Source: Clostridiales bacterium UBA1738
Lineage (GTDB): Bacteria > Bacillota > Clostridia > UBA1381
Assembly: GCA_002315735.1 (NCBI GenBank)
Contig: DCIA01000004.1
Coordinates: 1-64,000 of the forward strand
Reading direction: 5' to 3'
DNA length: 64,000 nucleotides
Shown: piece by piece, positions 25,133 to 32,574 of the stretch
How the letters are laid out: every line of letters starts with the position of its first letter
How positions within the stretch are numbered: the first letter of the stretch is position 1
Program-made: the position numbers and the translations under genes
The notes under the pieces: generated by a model
Told to the model about the DNA's origin: nothing
What the model saw: only the letters and a program-made list of their open reading frames with translations
The model's database searches: none

Positions 25133-26071
25133 CTACATCATATAAATTAATCCGTACAAAATTGGTATTGTAATTACACATAGCGTATGTGAAATCATCG
25201 CCATCGATGCTCCCGTTTTAGTATCGCCGCCATAAAGTGCAGGAAATACAACCGTGTTTAATCCAAGCGGTGTCCCAAACGCTATAAATGTAAGCATAAT
25301 TATTTCCTTTTTAGCACCAAATAAATGAAGTGCATATACAAATATCAAGGGAAAAACGATAAGTCTTAAAAATGTTATAATATACACTTTTCCATTTTTT
25401 ATCAAGTCAACAAAATTATATTGAGCAATTACAAAGCCTGTTAATACCATTGCCAAAGGTCCCATACAGCCTGAAATATTATTTATTGCCGAAACCAAAA
25501 AATTCGGCATATGGTTTCCTGCCCCCAAAAGACCGAATAGTATTCCGATTACCATCGAAACATTACTTGGATTTATCATATGTTTCCAAGCAGGAACCTT
25601 TTTTTCTCCTTTTGGTGCAAGAATTACAAGTCCCCACGAATACACAACTGCTGACAGTGGCAAGCAGAAAAGCAAATATTTATATAGCATTTCTTCACCT
25701 AAAATCATAGGAACAATTGCATTTCCCATAAATCCGTAATTGCCGAAGGTGAGAGCATATTTATAAATATTTTTTGTGTATTCATCTTTCGTAAATACAC
25801 CTGCCAAAAGAATAGCAATTACAATTGCTACAGCTAAAACAGCACTTGCATATAGAAGTAATTTATAGTTTTCTTTTAATGACTGAACCGTGCAATACTT
25901 CATAAAAGTGTTTAATACTAGTGCAGGCAAAATAAAAAGGTTTTCACATTTTGATAAAACTGTTGCCGTATTTTCCGGAGTTTTCTTCGATTTATTTAAT
26001 ACATAACCAATGATTATGCATACAAACATAGTAAGCATTGGTGATAAAGTACTTTTAAAAACTTCAAACAT
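25133..26071 (-). CDS. AEC family transporter
   Basis: 312 residues, about ten membrane segments in two five-helix halves, starting LSPMLTMFVCIIIGYVLNK. The conserved NYGFMGNAIVP and GTPLGLNTVVFPALYGGD elements place it in the auxin efflux carrier (MdcF-like) family, which moves organic anions such as malate. The substrate is not predictable. It starts 16 bp after the remnant of a ceramidase-like gene and was probably its operon partner before the deletion there. Confidence 0.88.
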   Translation of the reverse strand: MFEVFKSTLSPMLTMFVCIIIGYVLNKSKKTPENTATVLSKCENLFILPALVLNTFMKYCTVQSLKENYKLLLYASAVLAVAIVIAILLAGVFTKDEYTKNIYKYALTFGNYGFMGNAIVPMILGEEMLYKYLLFCLPLSAVVYSWGLVILAPKGEKKVPAWKHMINPSNVSMVIGILFGLLGAGNHMPNFLVSAINNISGCMGPLAMVLTGFVIAQYNFVDLIKNGKVYIITFLRLIVFPLIFVYALHLFGAKKEIIMLTFIAFGTPLGLNTVVFPALYGGDTKTGASMAMISHTLCVITIPILYGLIYMM

Positions 26072-26087
26072 TATTTCTACCTAGTTT

Positions 26088-26500
26088 CTATTCAAACATC
26101 TTATTGATTTCGGTAACACTTTCTCTTACCAGTTGTTCTCCACCTTGATGACCAACTTTGCCACTTGAAATATATGCACTGTAATGTCCGTGCTTTTCTG
26201 CTTTTTCTGTTGGAAGATAGCCGAAACAATCTGAAGTTAATTGCATAATAAATGTTTGTTTTGCAAAGCTTCTTGCCTTTATTTGATTACCAAAATCTAA
26301 GAATAGTTCAAATGGGTTTGTTGCTATTGCAACATCACCAAAACGGATAATATGTACTTCCGTCGGAACTACTTCTTTAAACTGTTGTTCTCTGTATCTT
26401 TCGATTGTTCCTGCATAAACGTGCATTGCAGCTTTATCTTTGAAATTGAATTCTTCCTTATCCTTATTCTTATTAAAGTAGTATTCAATTTCCCTTACCC
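26088..26500 (-). pseudogene. C-terminal fragment of a neutral ceramidase-like protein
   Basis: The frame ends with VVPTEVHIIRFGDVAIATN, DFGNQIKARS and SDCFGYLPTEKAEKHGHYSA, which resemble the C-terminal part of the neutral/alkaline ceramidase-type family. Only about 135 residues remain; the N-terminal catalytic bulk is missing. The upstream edge runs into an S-layer-homology frame at 26491-26505, so the gene was truncated by a deletion. The short ATG-started version (26540) reads through foreign sequence and is unlikely to be functional. Confidence 0.7.
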
Positions 26501-27090
26501 TTACTGTACAAATATTCAATGCTATCATTAGCCCAGTCAAAGTTTTCTATATCATTAAACGGTAAAGTATTGATTTTGGTAGTCTCATTAGCTGGTTCTG
26601 ATATTGAAACAGTACCAAACGAACTGCTACCGCCTCCACCGCCTGATGAACCTTGTTGTTGACCTTTTCCTCTGTTATTGATAATTTCATTCATCATCGT
26701 TTTAACATCAGATAAGGCGGTTATTGATTTTCCTGTTAGTTTGCCGTATTCTTCATCAGTCAGCTGATATTTAGAATCGGTTACACCTAATATTTCTTTG
26801 TTTGTCTCAATCAACAGCTTTACTTGATATGCTGTCACGCTTTGTTTTAATGCATTAGAAATGACGGCAAACTCAAATTTTTCTTTTGATTCATTGATAT
26901 TTGAAATTGAAGATTTTGCATAACTTGTTAATATTTGATCACCGCAAAGATTTTTAAAATCATAATATGATTTTAATGCGGTTGAATTATTAATACCAAG
27001 TGAAAATTGCCCGTCTTCGCTTTCTACCATGTCTCTAACTTTATTAACATCATTTGCACTTAAATTAAGTACAGTATTGTATTTCCATAA
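26485..27090 (-). pseudogene. Internal fragment of an S-layer-homology (SLH) surface protein
   Basis: The frame runs from about 27090 to a stop at 26485. It has no start codon with a ribosome site and no signal peptide. A helical segment is followed by a Gly/Ser-rich linker (about 26600-26660) and the first part of an SLH repeat (LPFNDIENFDWANDSIEYLYSKG). The repeat breaks off at YSKG, where the ceramidase-like frame begins. Both ends are missing, so it is a remnant of a larger cell-wall-anchored protein. Confidence 0.65.
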
Positions 27091-27533
27091 TCAAATATAA
27101 TGTTTTTTATCATATCACATCTTCCTCATTAAATCACCTAAAAAGAAGGAACTGCACAAAACACAATTCCTTCCTTTCTACCATTTTATTTATAAAATAA
27201 AAAAGTTTTTAGCAACATAATAATATACTACATTTGCTAATATGTCAATAGGCATTATTACTTTTGCTTAATAACTTCTTCCCTGTTATTTACGTTTAAA
27301 AATATATCCATATAACAAAATAGCACCACCAATTTTTACCAAATTTATCTCAAATGTTTGACAAATCCGAAAATGAGGTGAATAATAAGCATAGAAAAAG
27401 GCGGTCTGTTGAACGGCTCGCACAAGTATAACGTAAAATCAGTCGACACATTTGGTCGTGTGGGCGACTAATTTGCTTTTATGGTCAACACAATTAAAAA
27501 ATATGACTGTCAATAATATAATTCGTAATATTT
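27091..27533. other. Intergenic remnant region
   Basis: About 440 bp without a recognisable gene. A hairpin-like AAGGAA/TTCCTT pair lies near 27151-27178, and 27390-27470 has a short plus-strand stretch of higher GC that ends GRVGD-stop and may be a gene scrap. I see nothing else. Confidence 0.4.
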
Positions 27534-27768
27534 TTAGAGCCATAAACACCACCCACTTCCATATGTAATATGTGGATTGGGGCGAGCTGTCCACGGAATG
27601 TTCATTTCAAGACTACCTTTATCATCATAAATTCTTTTTATATGTTGATTTATTGCCGATACAGAAACATCATATACTTCTACCATCGTTCTTTGCGTAA
27701 GCCAAATATTTTCATCTTCGTATCACATTTCGACACTTTGCTCGCTGTCGGCTGTTGATGCAAAAATG
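27534..27768 (-). pseudogene. RhuM-family (virulence/DNA-binding) remnant with in-frame stop
   Basis: After the mrr stop, the same frame continues FASTADSEQSVEM-stop-YEDENIWLTQRTMVEVYDVSVSAINQHI. The YEDENIWLTQ motif with its helix-turn-helix matches the N-terminus of RhuM-family proteins. The TGA is one change from CGA (Arg), the residue expected there. The frame degenerates after about 45 more codons, ending at 27534. No start codon is visible. Confidence 0.6.
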
Positions 27769-27770
27769 TT

Positions 27771-28676
27771 TTATTCTTCAGTGTTATAAAACTCATCTAA
27801 CACATATGTTTTAACCGGTGTAATATATAATTCGTATTTAATAATCAATTTAACCAAATCATTGCCATCGATCAAAGTAATAGGAGAGCCCTCTCTTGCT
27901 GCATTTCTTGCAGAATTCGTAAATCTGCCATTTGTGATAAAAACACCATAATCTGCTTGATACTTATTCATTGCACCCAAAAATTGATTGATTTCAGGCT
28001 CGCTGACAGGAGCTACATTATATCTTTTACATTGAATAACTACTCTTGTTGTTCTGAAATCATTTCCATCAATGTGGTATCCATATCCGTCAATACCGCC
28101 GTCATTACTTATTTGAGCTCCTTTTTCTGTAAATTCTACGCCCATTCTATTCAATAATGCTCTTGAAAAAGCCTCAAATTTTTTAGGACTCATTTTAGCG
28201 ATAGCGCTTAATAGAGTCTCTTTAAAATCGTCTTTTATTTTTTCTTCTGCCTGAGTTTCTTCTTCATTATCGTTTACATCTGCAATTTTGCTCTTTTTAT
28301 TCTTTTTGCTCAATTCGTCCCAATGGACTTTTGATGTTTCAATAATTTCTCTTTCAACATCAAGTTTGTCTAATTCAAGGTATAAACCTTTTTCGGTAAG
28401 AGTTACCGGAGAAGAATCTCTGTAAGTCAGAATATCATTAAAAAGTAAATCTTTAATCGCAAAGTTAAATTTGAAATTGAATTCAGAATAAGTATTTCCC
28501 GTTTTCTTGGATTTTTTTATATTTTCAGCAAATTCTGCAATTTGGTCATCTAAATCACATATTCTCTCTTTTATTTCTGAACGTTCTAACTGTCCTCCGG
28601 CTTCTTGCAGTACCTTTAATATTGGCTTTATTAAGTATGCAATTTTTCCGTCTGATGGTAATTCTTTAAGTTTCAT
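27771..28676 (-). CDS. mrr: Mrr-type restriction endonuclease
   Basis: 301 residues. The N-terminal winged-helix Mrr_N domain (MKLKELPSDGKIAYLIKPIL...) is followed by a Mrr_cat domain from about 175, where FEAFSRALLNRMGVEF, GGIDGYG and VVIQCKRY provide the PD-(D/E)xK active site (Asp and QxK). Such enzymes cut methylated foreign DNA (type IV restriction). The ATG at 28676 follows AAGGAG by 9 bases. No methyltransferase is nearby, which supports a type IV, methylation-dependent role. It is part of the defence-like block of the element. Confidence 0.92.
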   Translation of the reverse strand: MKLKELPSDGKIAYLIKPILKVLQEAGGQLERSEIKERICDLDDQIAEFAENIKKSKKTGNTYSEFNFKFNFAIKDLLFNDILTYRDSSPVTLTEKGLYLELDKLDVEREIIETSKVHWDELSKKNKKSKIADVNDNEEETQAEEKIKDDFKETLLSAIAKMSPKKFEAFSRALLNRMGVEFTEKGAQISNDGGIDGYGYHIDGNDFRTTRVVIQCKRYNVAPVSEPEINQFLGAMNKYQADYGVFITNGRFTNSARNAAREGSPITLIDGNDLVKLIIKYELYITPVKTYVLDEFYNTEE

Positions 28677-28732
28677 GGTAATATTCTCCTTCACATTGTT
28701 TTCTATATTGGAATATAAAGATTATATGATAT

Positions 28733-28871
28733 TCATCTCATTTTCGATTTCTCAATACTGTCCAAAATTATTTCAAACGGCATTTTTATTGCATCATCGC
28801 TGTAAGCAACCTTCAGTTCCTCAAGCTTTGCAATCATCATGTCGCGGGCGTGCTTTTGATAAGTTAACCAT
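28733..28871 (-). pseudogene. Small frameshifted gene between fic and mrr
   Basis: AAAAGGAG-TAAATCAA-ATG starts MVNLSK, but this frame stops early. One base earlier than expected, the other frame continues HARDMMIAKLEELKVAYSDD...IEKSKMR to TGA at 28733 (139 nt in total, one extra base, probably in the AAAA at codon 6). The intact product would be about 45 residues, helical and charged. Family unknown. Confidence 0.5.
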
Positions 28872-28933
28872 TTGATTTACTCCTTTTCAGGCAAGAATAT
28901 CATCTCATATTCTATGTCTCAAAAACGGACTTA

Positions 28934-29791
28934 TCATTCTTCTGTTTCGTAATAATAAGAATAATCGATACCTTTCATGATGATTTCGCGATTATTGATA
29001 TCGTCTGTTAAACCGTTGTTTAGTAAAACAAAGATTTTCTGCGGGTCAACAACACTTTCCTTCATTGCAGTCAAATATTCGGTTTTGTCGATAAGACTCC
29101 AATCAACACACTTTTTCAAATTCTTTTTGAGAATTAAATCAAGCCAGATGCGAGTACTTCGTCCGTTGCCCTCCATAAAAGGATGTGCAATGTTCATTTC
29201 AACATATTTTTTGACGATGTTTTCGAAGGTATCTTCCGACATCGTTTCGATAGAAGAAAGGGTGCTCGTCAAAAATTGAGCAGAAGCAAAAGCAAAGCCA
29301 CCCTTTGAAATGTTCTGCGTGCGAATCTGTCCGGCAAAATCATAGAGTCCGCCGAAAATATAGCCATGAATCTGTTGAAGCCCCTTTGTTGTACCAATTT
29401 CGATATTGTTGATAAAACCGCTTTCAAACAGTTCGTATGCCTTTTGCTTACTTTTTTCATCCAGAGAAGTTTCTATATTTTTCATCCACTTGCTGAAAAC
29501 TTCCGTTTTTTTGCTGGGTACAAGTGCAATAACTGTGTTAAGACCGATTTCATCTACCACATCGGTGTTGTAGAATTTTCCATCTTTTGCTTTTAATTTC
29601 AGTTGTCGACAAATTGTCGACAACTCGCTTTTTCTACGCTTAATCGCATTCCAATAAGAACGCGGATTTATGCTTTTTGTCAGAGCTTCTGCAACGTCCG
29701 CCGCACAATACCACCACTTTGCACTTTCTTCATCCCATACGGCACGAACAGGAATATTTTCAAAAAATCGAATAGAAGTTTTATTCATCAT
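28934..29791 (-). CDS. Bro-N/Fic domain protein (predicted AMP-transferase)
   Basis: 285 residues. Residues about 8-110 resemble a Bro-N domain (VRAVWDEESAKWWYCAADVAEAL...), often DNA-binding in phage proteins. The rest is a Fic domain with the complete active-site motif HPFMEGNGRSTR at about 202-213 (HPFx2GNGRx2R). Fic enzymes usually transfer AMP to Ser/Thr/Tyr of a target protein and may act as toxins. I find no convincing inhibitory (S/T)xxxE(G/N) helix. The start overlaps the DUF6088 stop by 4 bp and GGAGG precedes it, so it is translationally coupled to the regulator. Confidence 0.9.
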   Translation of the reverse strand: MMNKTSIRFFENIPVRAVWDEESAKWWYCAADVAEALTKSINPRSYWNAIKRRKSELSTICRQLKLKAKDGKFYNTDVVDEIGLNTVIALVPSKKTEVFSKWMKNIETSLDEKSKQKAYELFESGFINNIEIGTTKGLQQIHGYIFGGLYDFAGQIRTQNISKGGFAFASAQFLTSTLSSIETMSEDTFENIVKKYVEMNIAHPFMEGNGRSTRIWLDLILKKNLKKCVDWSLIDKTEYLTAMKESVVDPQKIFVLLNNGLTDDINNREIIMKGIDYSYYYETEE

Positions 29792-30411
29792 AGATTTTCC
29801 TCCACATCTTTACTCATAATTCTGATGTATTCATATACCCATGATGTAGCAGCCTTGGCTTCGTCTAACATAACATTTATCTCGTCGCTTGTTAATGTTT
29901 TTTTAAGTTCAAAAATAACATCATCCGTTATATTTTCTTTTCCAAGTGCTTTTAATGCTTGTATTATTAGGGCAGTTTTATATGAGAGCTTTGAAATTTC
30001 CTTATTTGTTGTTCTTTTAAATTTAATTGTCGTATTATCAAAAGTGTATTCTTTATATGTTCCGTCGCTTACATACGACCAAACTGCAGGCACTTGAGTT
30101 GATAATCCTAATATATTTAGCGCAGTATCTCCGCATGGAACAATAGTCCATCCGAAATTTCTTGCAATAGCTTCTGCAACAAGTGAAGGAGAAGGTTCCA
30201 CATATTCTTTAAGGAATTCATTGTATATAGGTTTGTCGTATATACCGCGCGTGATTCTTCTGATAATTCCATCGGTTTCCAAACGCGATAAAACAACTCC
30301 CACTCTTGAATTTTCTGCTATATCCACAAAATCAACGGGAGTAAAAATTGTACCTTCTTTTGAATTTAATATTCTTTCTTTAATCTTATTAGCATTACTC
30401 GATATGCCCAT
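29788..30411 (-). CDS. DUF6088/AbiEi-like antitoxin-type regulator
   Basis: 207 residues. An N-terminal winged-helix (residues about 1-65; FTPVDFVDIAENSRVGVVLSRL, IIRRITRGIYDKP) is followed by the conserved PSPSLVAEAIARNFGWTIVP and the C-terminal all-helical part, as in DUF6088, which resembles the AbiEi antitoxin of type IV toxin-antitoxin systems. It probably represses its own promoter, which carries repeated boxes. AbiEi usually pairs with a nucleotidyltransferase (AbiEii); here a Fic protein takes that place. The ATG at 30411 follows GAGGTG. Confidence 0.82.
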   Translation of the reverse strand: MGISSNANKIKERILNSKEGTIFTPVDFVDIAENSRVGVVLSRLETDGIIRRITRGIYDKPIYNEFLKEYVEPSPSLVAEAIARNFGWTIVPCGDTALNILGLSTQVPAVWSYVSDGTYKEYTFDNTTIKFKRTTNKEISKLSYKTALIIQALKALGKENITDDVIFELKKTLTSDEINVMLDEAKAATSWVYEYIRIMSKDVEENL

Positions 30412-30439
30412 AATACACCTCAATATCATTGATAATAAA

Positions 30440-30506
30440 AGTATACACCATTTTTATCAAAATGTCAATATGTCGATAAAAAGATTGTGCACTATTTTTA
30501 TCAAAA
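30440..30506 (-). promoter_or_regulatory. Promoter and repeated operator of the DUF6088-fic operon
   Basis: TTGACA (30463-30468), 17 bp, TATACT (30440-30445) on the minus strand. The 17-nt box CACCATTTTTATCAAAA (30446-30462) is exactly the spacer; it recurs with one change at 30490-30506, 44 bp away. An inverted half-box GATAAAAA lies between them. This is a classic layout for autorepression. Confidence 0.7.
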
Positions 30507-30626
30507 ATATAACATGGTAAAATAATGAAGTTCGTTATCACAAAATACCAAAAAAAGTCAACATTTTTTTGAACACAGTTTTGTAAATTTGTTATCGTTT
30601 TTTGCAATTGATTTAAGCCTATTTAT

Positions 30627-30670
30627 GAAAAAGAAAAATTCCGACTTTACTCAAAAGGAAAATCGGAATT
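30627..30670 (-). terminator. Terminator at the right end of the element
   Basis: AATTCCGA / TCGGAATT hairpin followed on the minus strand by TTTTTCTTTTTC. It would stop guaA transcription from entering the element. Confidence 0.75.
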
Positions 30671-30711
30671 AAAATTTCTATTCATTTGTTGCACGGCTTT
30701 TATCTCAAATC

Positions 30712-30743
30712 TTCTCCATTTACTTCGCCATTTTTTCTCCATT
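30712..30743. promoter_or_regulatory. Right arm-type integrase sites
   Basis: Three TTC(T/G)CCATT motifs at 30712-30720, 30724-30732 and 30735-30743, spaced 12 and 11 bp. Together with the left sites a 19-nt core (TTTACTTCGCCATTTTTTC) is identical at both ends, in direct orientation. Confidence 0.65.
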
Positions 30744-30871
30744 TTGTTATTGAGTTTTATAAAGTTATAAAATTTTTTATAAAAATCAAAACTTCAAAAA
30801 CCGCATAGGAAATAGGGTTTCGTGGATTTTTATGAAGAAATGACGATTTATAAAAACAGGTCAATATATCT

Positions 30872-30890
30872 CTATTCCTAATTTCATAAT
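30872..30890. repeat. Right attachment-site repeat (attR)
   Basis: CTATTCCTAATTTCATAAT, identical to attL. Here it is preceded on the minus strand by the guaA stop and GGAGGGATTTATT, a complete ribosome binding site for a ychF that no longer follows. After five sense codons the frame enters element DNA and stops. Confidence 0.88.
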
Positions 30891-30899
30891 AAATCCCTC

Positions 30900-32435
30900 C
30901 TATTCCCACTCAACAGTTGCCGGCGGTTTTGATGTAATGTCGTAGACAACCCTTGTAATGCCTTTAACTTCATTAGTAATCCTGCTACTTGACCTTTCAA
31001 GAACTTCAAATGGAAGTCTTGTCCATTCAGCAGTCATAAAGTCGTCAGTGGTAACTGCTCGCAAAACTATTGTCCTTCCGTAAGTTCTGGCATCACCCAT
31101 AACCCCCACACTCTTAACATCTGTTAAAACTGCAAAATATTGATTTGTTGATTTTTCTGCGCCTGCATTTGCAACTTCTTCACGGAAGATTGCATCGGCA
31201 TCTCTTAAAATATCAAGTTTTTCTTTTGTTATATCTCCGATAACACGAACTGCAAGGCCGGGGCCGGGAAATGGCTGACGCCAAACAAGTTCATAAGGAA
31301 TACCTAATTGTGTTCCGACTTCCCTGACTTCATCTTTAAATAAATCTCTTAAAGGCTCTACGATTTCTTCAAAAGAAATAACATCAGGAAGTCCGCCAAC
31401 ATTATGATGACTCTTAATTACAGCAGAAGTGCCATTTCCACTTTCTATAACATCAGGATAAATTGTTCCTTGCACCAAAACATTGATTTTTCCTAGTTTT
31501 TTTGCTTCATCTTCAAAAACTCTTATAAATTCTTCTCCAATTATTTTTCTCTTTTTTTCCGGTTCTGTAACTCCTGCAAGCTTTGACAAAAATCTATCTT
31601 CTGCATTTACTCTGATTAAATTAATACCAAAACCTGTACCAAAAGTTTTTTCTACAAAATCGCCCTCGTTTTTTCTAAGTAGACCATGGTCAACAAAAAC
31701 GCAAGTCAAATTCTGTCCGATTGCTTTATGTAATAAAACTGCTGCAACAGAAGAATCAACGCCACCTGATAACGCAAGCAAAACTTTCTTTCCGGCAAGT
31801 TCCTTTTTGTATTTTTCGATTGAAGATTCAACGAAATTTTCCATCTTCCAATCTTTATTACATTTACAAACCTCAAAAATAAAGTTGTTTAAAATTTGTT
31901 TGCCAAAAACAGTGTGTGTAACTTCCGGATGGAACTGAACGCCAAATAGTTTTTTTTCTTCGTTGCACATACCTGCAAACGGACATTTTTCGGTGTGAGC
32001 AATTTTTTTAAAGCCTTCCGGAATAGTGCTTATATAATCTGTATGACTCATCCAACAGATACTGCTATTAGGTGTGTCTTTAAACAAAACATTTGTATTA
32101 TCAAAAAAGACTTCTGTTTTTCCGTATTCGCTCGAATTTTCAGCACTGCTAACCTTGCCATCTGCCATAAATGCCATAAGTTGATCACCATAACAGATAC
32201 CTAATATTGGTATTCCTGCATCTAAAATAGCAGGATCATAATGCGGAGATTTAGGGTCATACACACTATTAGGCCCTCCGGTGAAAATGATACCTTTATA
32301 ACCTATATTTTTAATTTCATCAATAGTAATTTTGCTGAAAAGTTTGATTTCTGCATAAACATGTTCTTCTCTCACTCTTCTTGCAATCAACTGATTATAT
32401 TGACCGCCAAAATCCAAAACAAGTATTTTGTCCAC
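30900..32435 (-). CDS. guaA: GMP synthase (glutamine-hydrolysing)
   Basis: 511 residues. Converts XMP to GMP. The class I glutaminase half has GICYGDQLMAFM (catalytic Cys) and GVQFHPEVTHT (His); the ATP-pyrophosphatase half has LSGGVDSSVAAVLL (P-loop), and the C-terminus ends with the dimerisation domain (TRVVYDITSKPPATVEWE). I chose the GTG at 32435 because AGAGGT precedes it and the homologous protein starts there (KILVLDFGGQYNQL); the upstream extension is leader sequence. It lies 3' to a promoter-proximal terminator. It was originally followed by ychF. Confidence 0.96.
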   Translation of the reverse strand: MDKILVLDFGGQYNQLIARRVREEHVYAEIKLFSKITIDEIKNIGYKGIIFTGGPNSVYDPKSPHYDPAILDAGIPILGICYGDQLMAFMADGKVSSAENSSEYGKTEVFFDNTNVLFKDTPNSSICWMSHTDYISTIPEGFKKIAHTEKCPFAGMCNEEKKLFGVQFHPEVTHTVFGKQILNNFIFEVCKCNKDWKMENFVESSIEKYKKELAGKKVLLALSGGVDSSVAAVLLHKAIGQNLTCVFVDHGLLRKNEGDFVEKTFGTGFGINLIRVNAEDRFLSKLAGVTEPEKKRKIIGEEFIRVFEDEAKKLGKINVLVQGTIYPDVIESGNGTSAVIKSHHNVGGLPDVISFEEIVEPLRDLFKDEVREVGTQLGIPYELVWRQPFPGPGLAVRVIGDITKEKLDILRDADAIFREEVANAGAEKSTNQYFAVLTDVKSVGVMGDARTYGRTIVLRAVTTDDFMTAEWTRLPFEVLERSSSRITNEVKGITRVVYDITSKPPATVEWE

Positions 32436-32468
32436 TTTTCTACCTCTTTTCAAAATTTTGTCTTTTAG

Positions 32469-32513
32469 AAAAAAAGCAAAGCATCTTTTAAGAATACTCA
32501 AAAGAACTTTGCT
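32469..32513 (-). terminator. Leader terminator (attenuator) of guaA
   Basis: On the minus strand AGCAAAGTTCTTTT pairs with AAAAGATGCTTTGCT (one bulged T) and is followed by seven T. It starts fewer than about 10 nt after the predicted transcript start and lies before the guaA ribosome site, so full-length guaA mRNA needs read-through. Confidence 0.8.
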
Positions 32514-32521
32514 ATATCTAT

Positions 32522-32550
32522 ATTATAATATTAATAAATGTTTTTGTCAA
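32522..32550 (-). promoter_or_regulatory. Promoter of guaA
   Basis: Consensus TTGACA (32545-32550), 17-bp spacer, TATAAT (32522-32527) on the minus strand. Confidence 0.85.
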
Positions 32551-32574
32551 CCATAAAAGATAAGATTTGACATT

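Larger units (their letters stand above)
18811..30890. mobile_element. Integrated element of about 12.06 kb at the ychF start codon
   Basis: Bounded by an identical 19-bp direct repeat (18811-18829 and 30872-30890), 12,061 bp apart. The integrase gene lies at the left end pointing outward, with the excisionase gene next to it, as in Tn916-type elements. The right junction keeps GGAGGGATTTATT-ATG plus the first ychF codons directly after the guaA stop, which is the ancestral ychF start. Cargo: a second tyrosine recombinase, HTH regulator, transporters, Mrr endonuclease, Fic and DUF6088. I see no relaxase, coupling protein or secretion genes, so it is either a degraded conjugative element or one mobilised by a helper. 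Confidence 0.88.

Noticed and set aside
27390..27470. Coding-like scrap on the plus strand ending GRVGD-stop
   Set aside because: Too short and without a start; could be a gene remnant but cannot be assigned.
27570..27758. 62-codon plus-strand frame
   Set aside because: It is opposite the RhuM remnant, whose minus-strand reading has clear motif similarity.
30890..30915. guaA 3' end as the attachment site (Tn5801 type)
   Set aside because: The Tn5801-type repeat GAGTGGGAATA occurs only once here, in guaA; it is absent at the left end. The real repeat is at the ychF start.
32436..32521. Purine riboswitch before guaA
   Set aside because: The leader is too short and lacks the conserved purine-aptamer loops; only a terminator hairpin is present.
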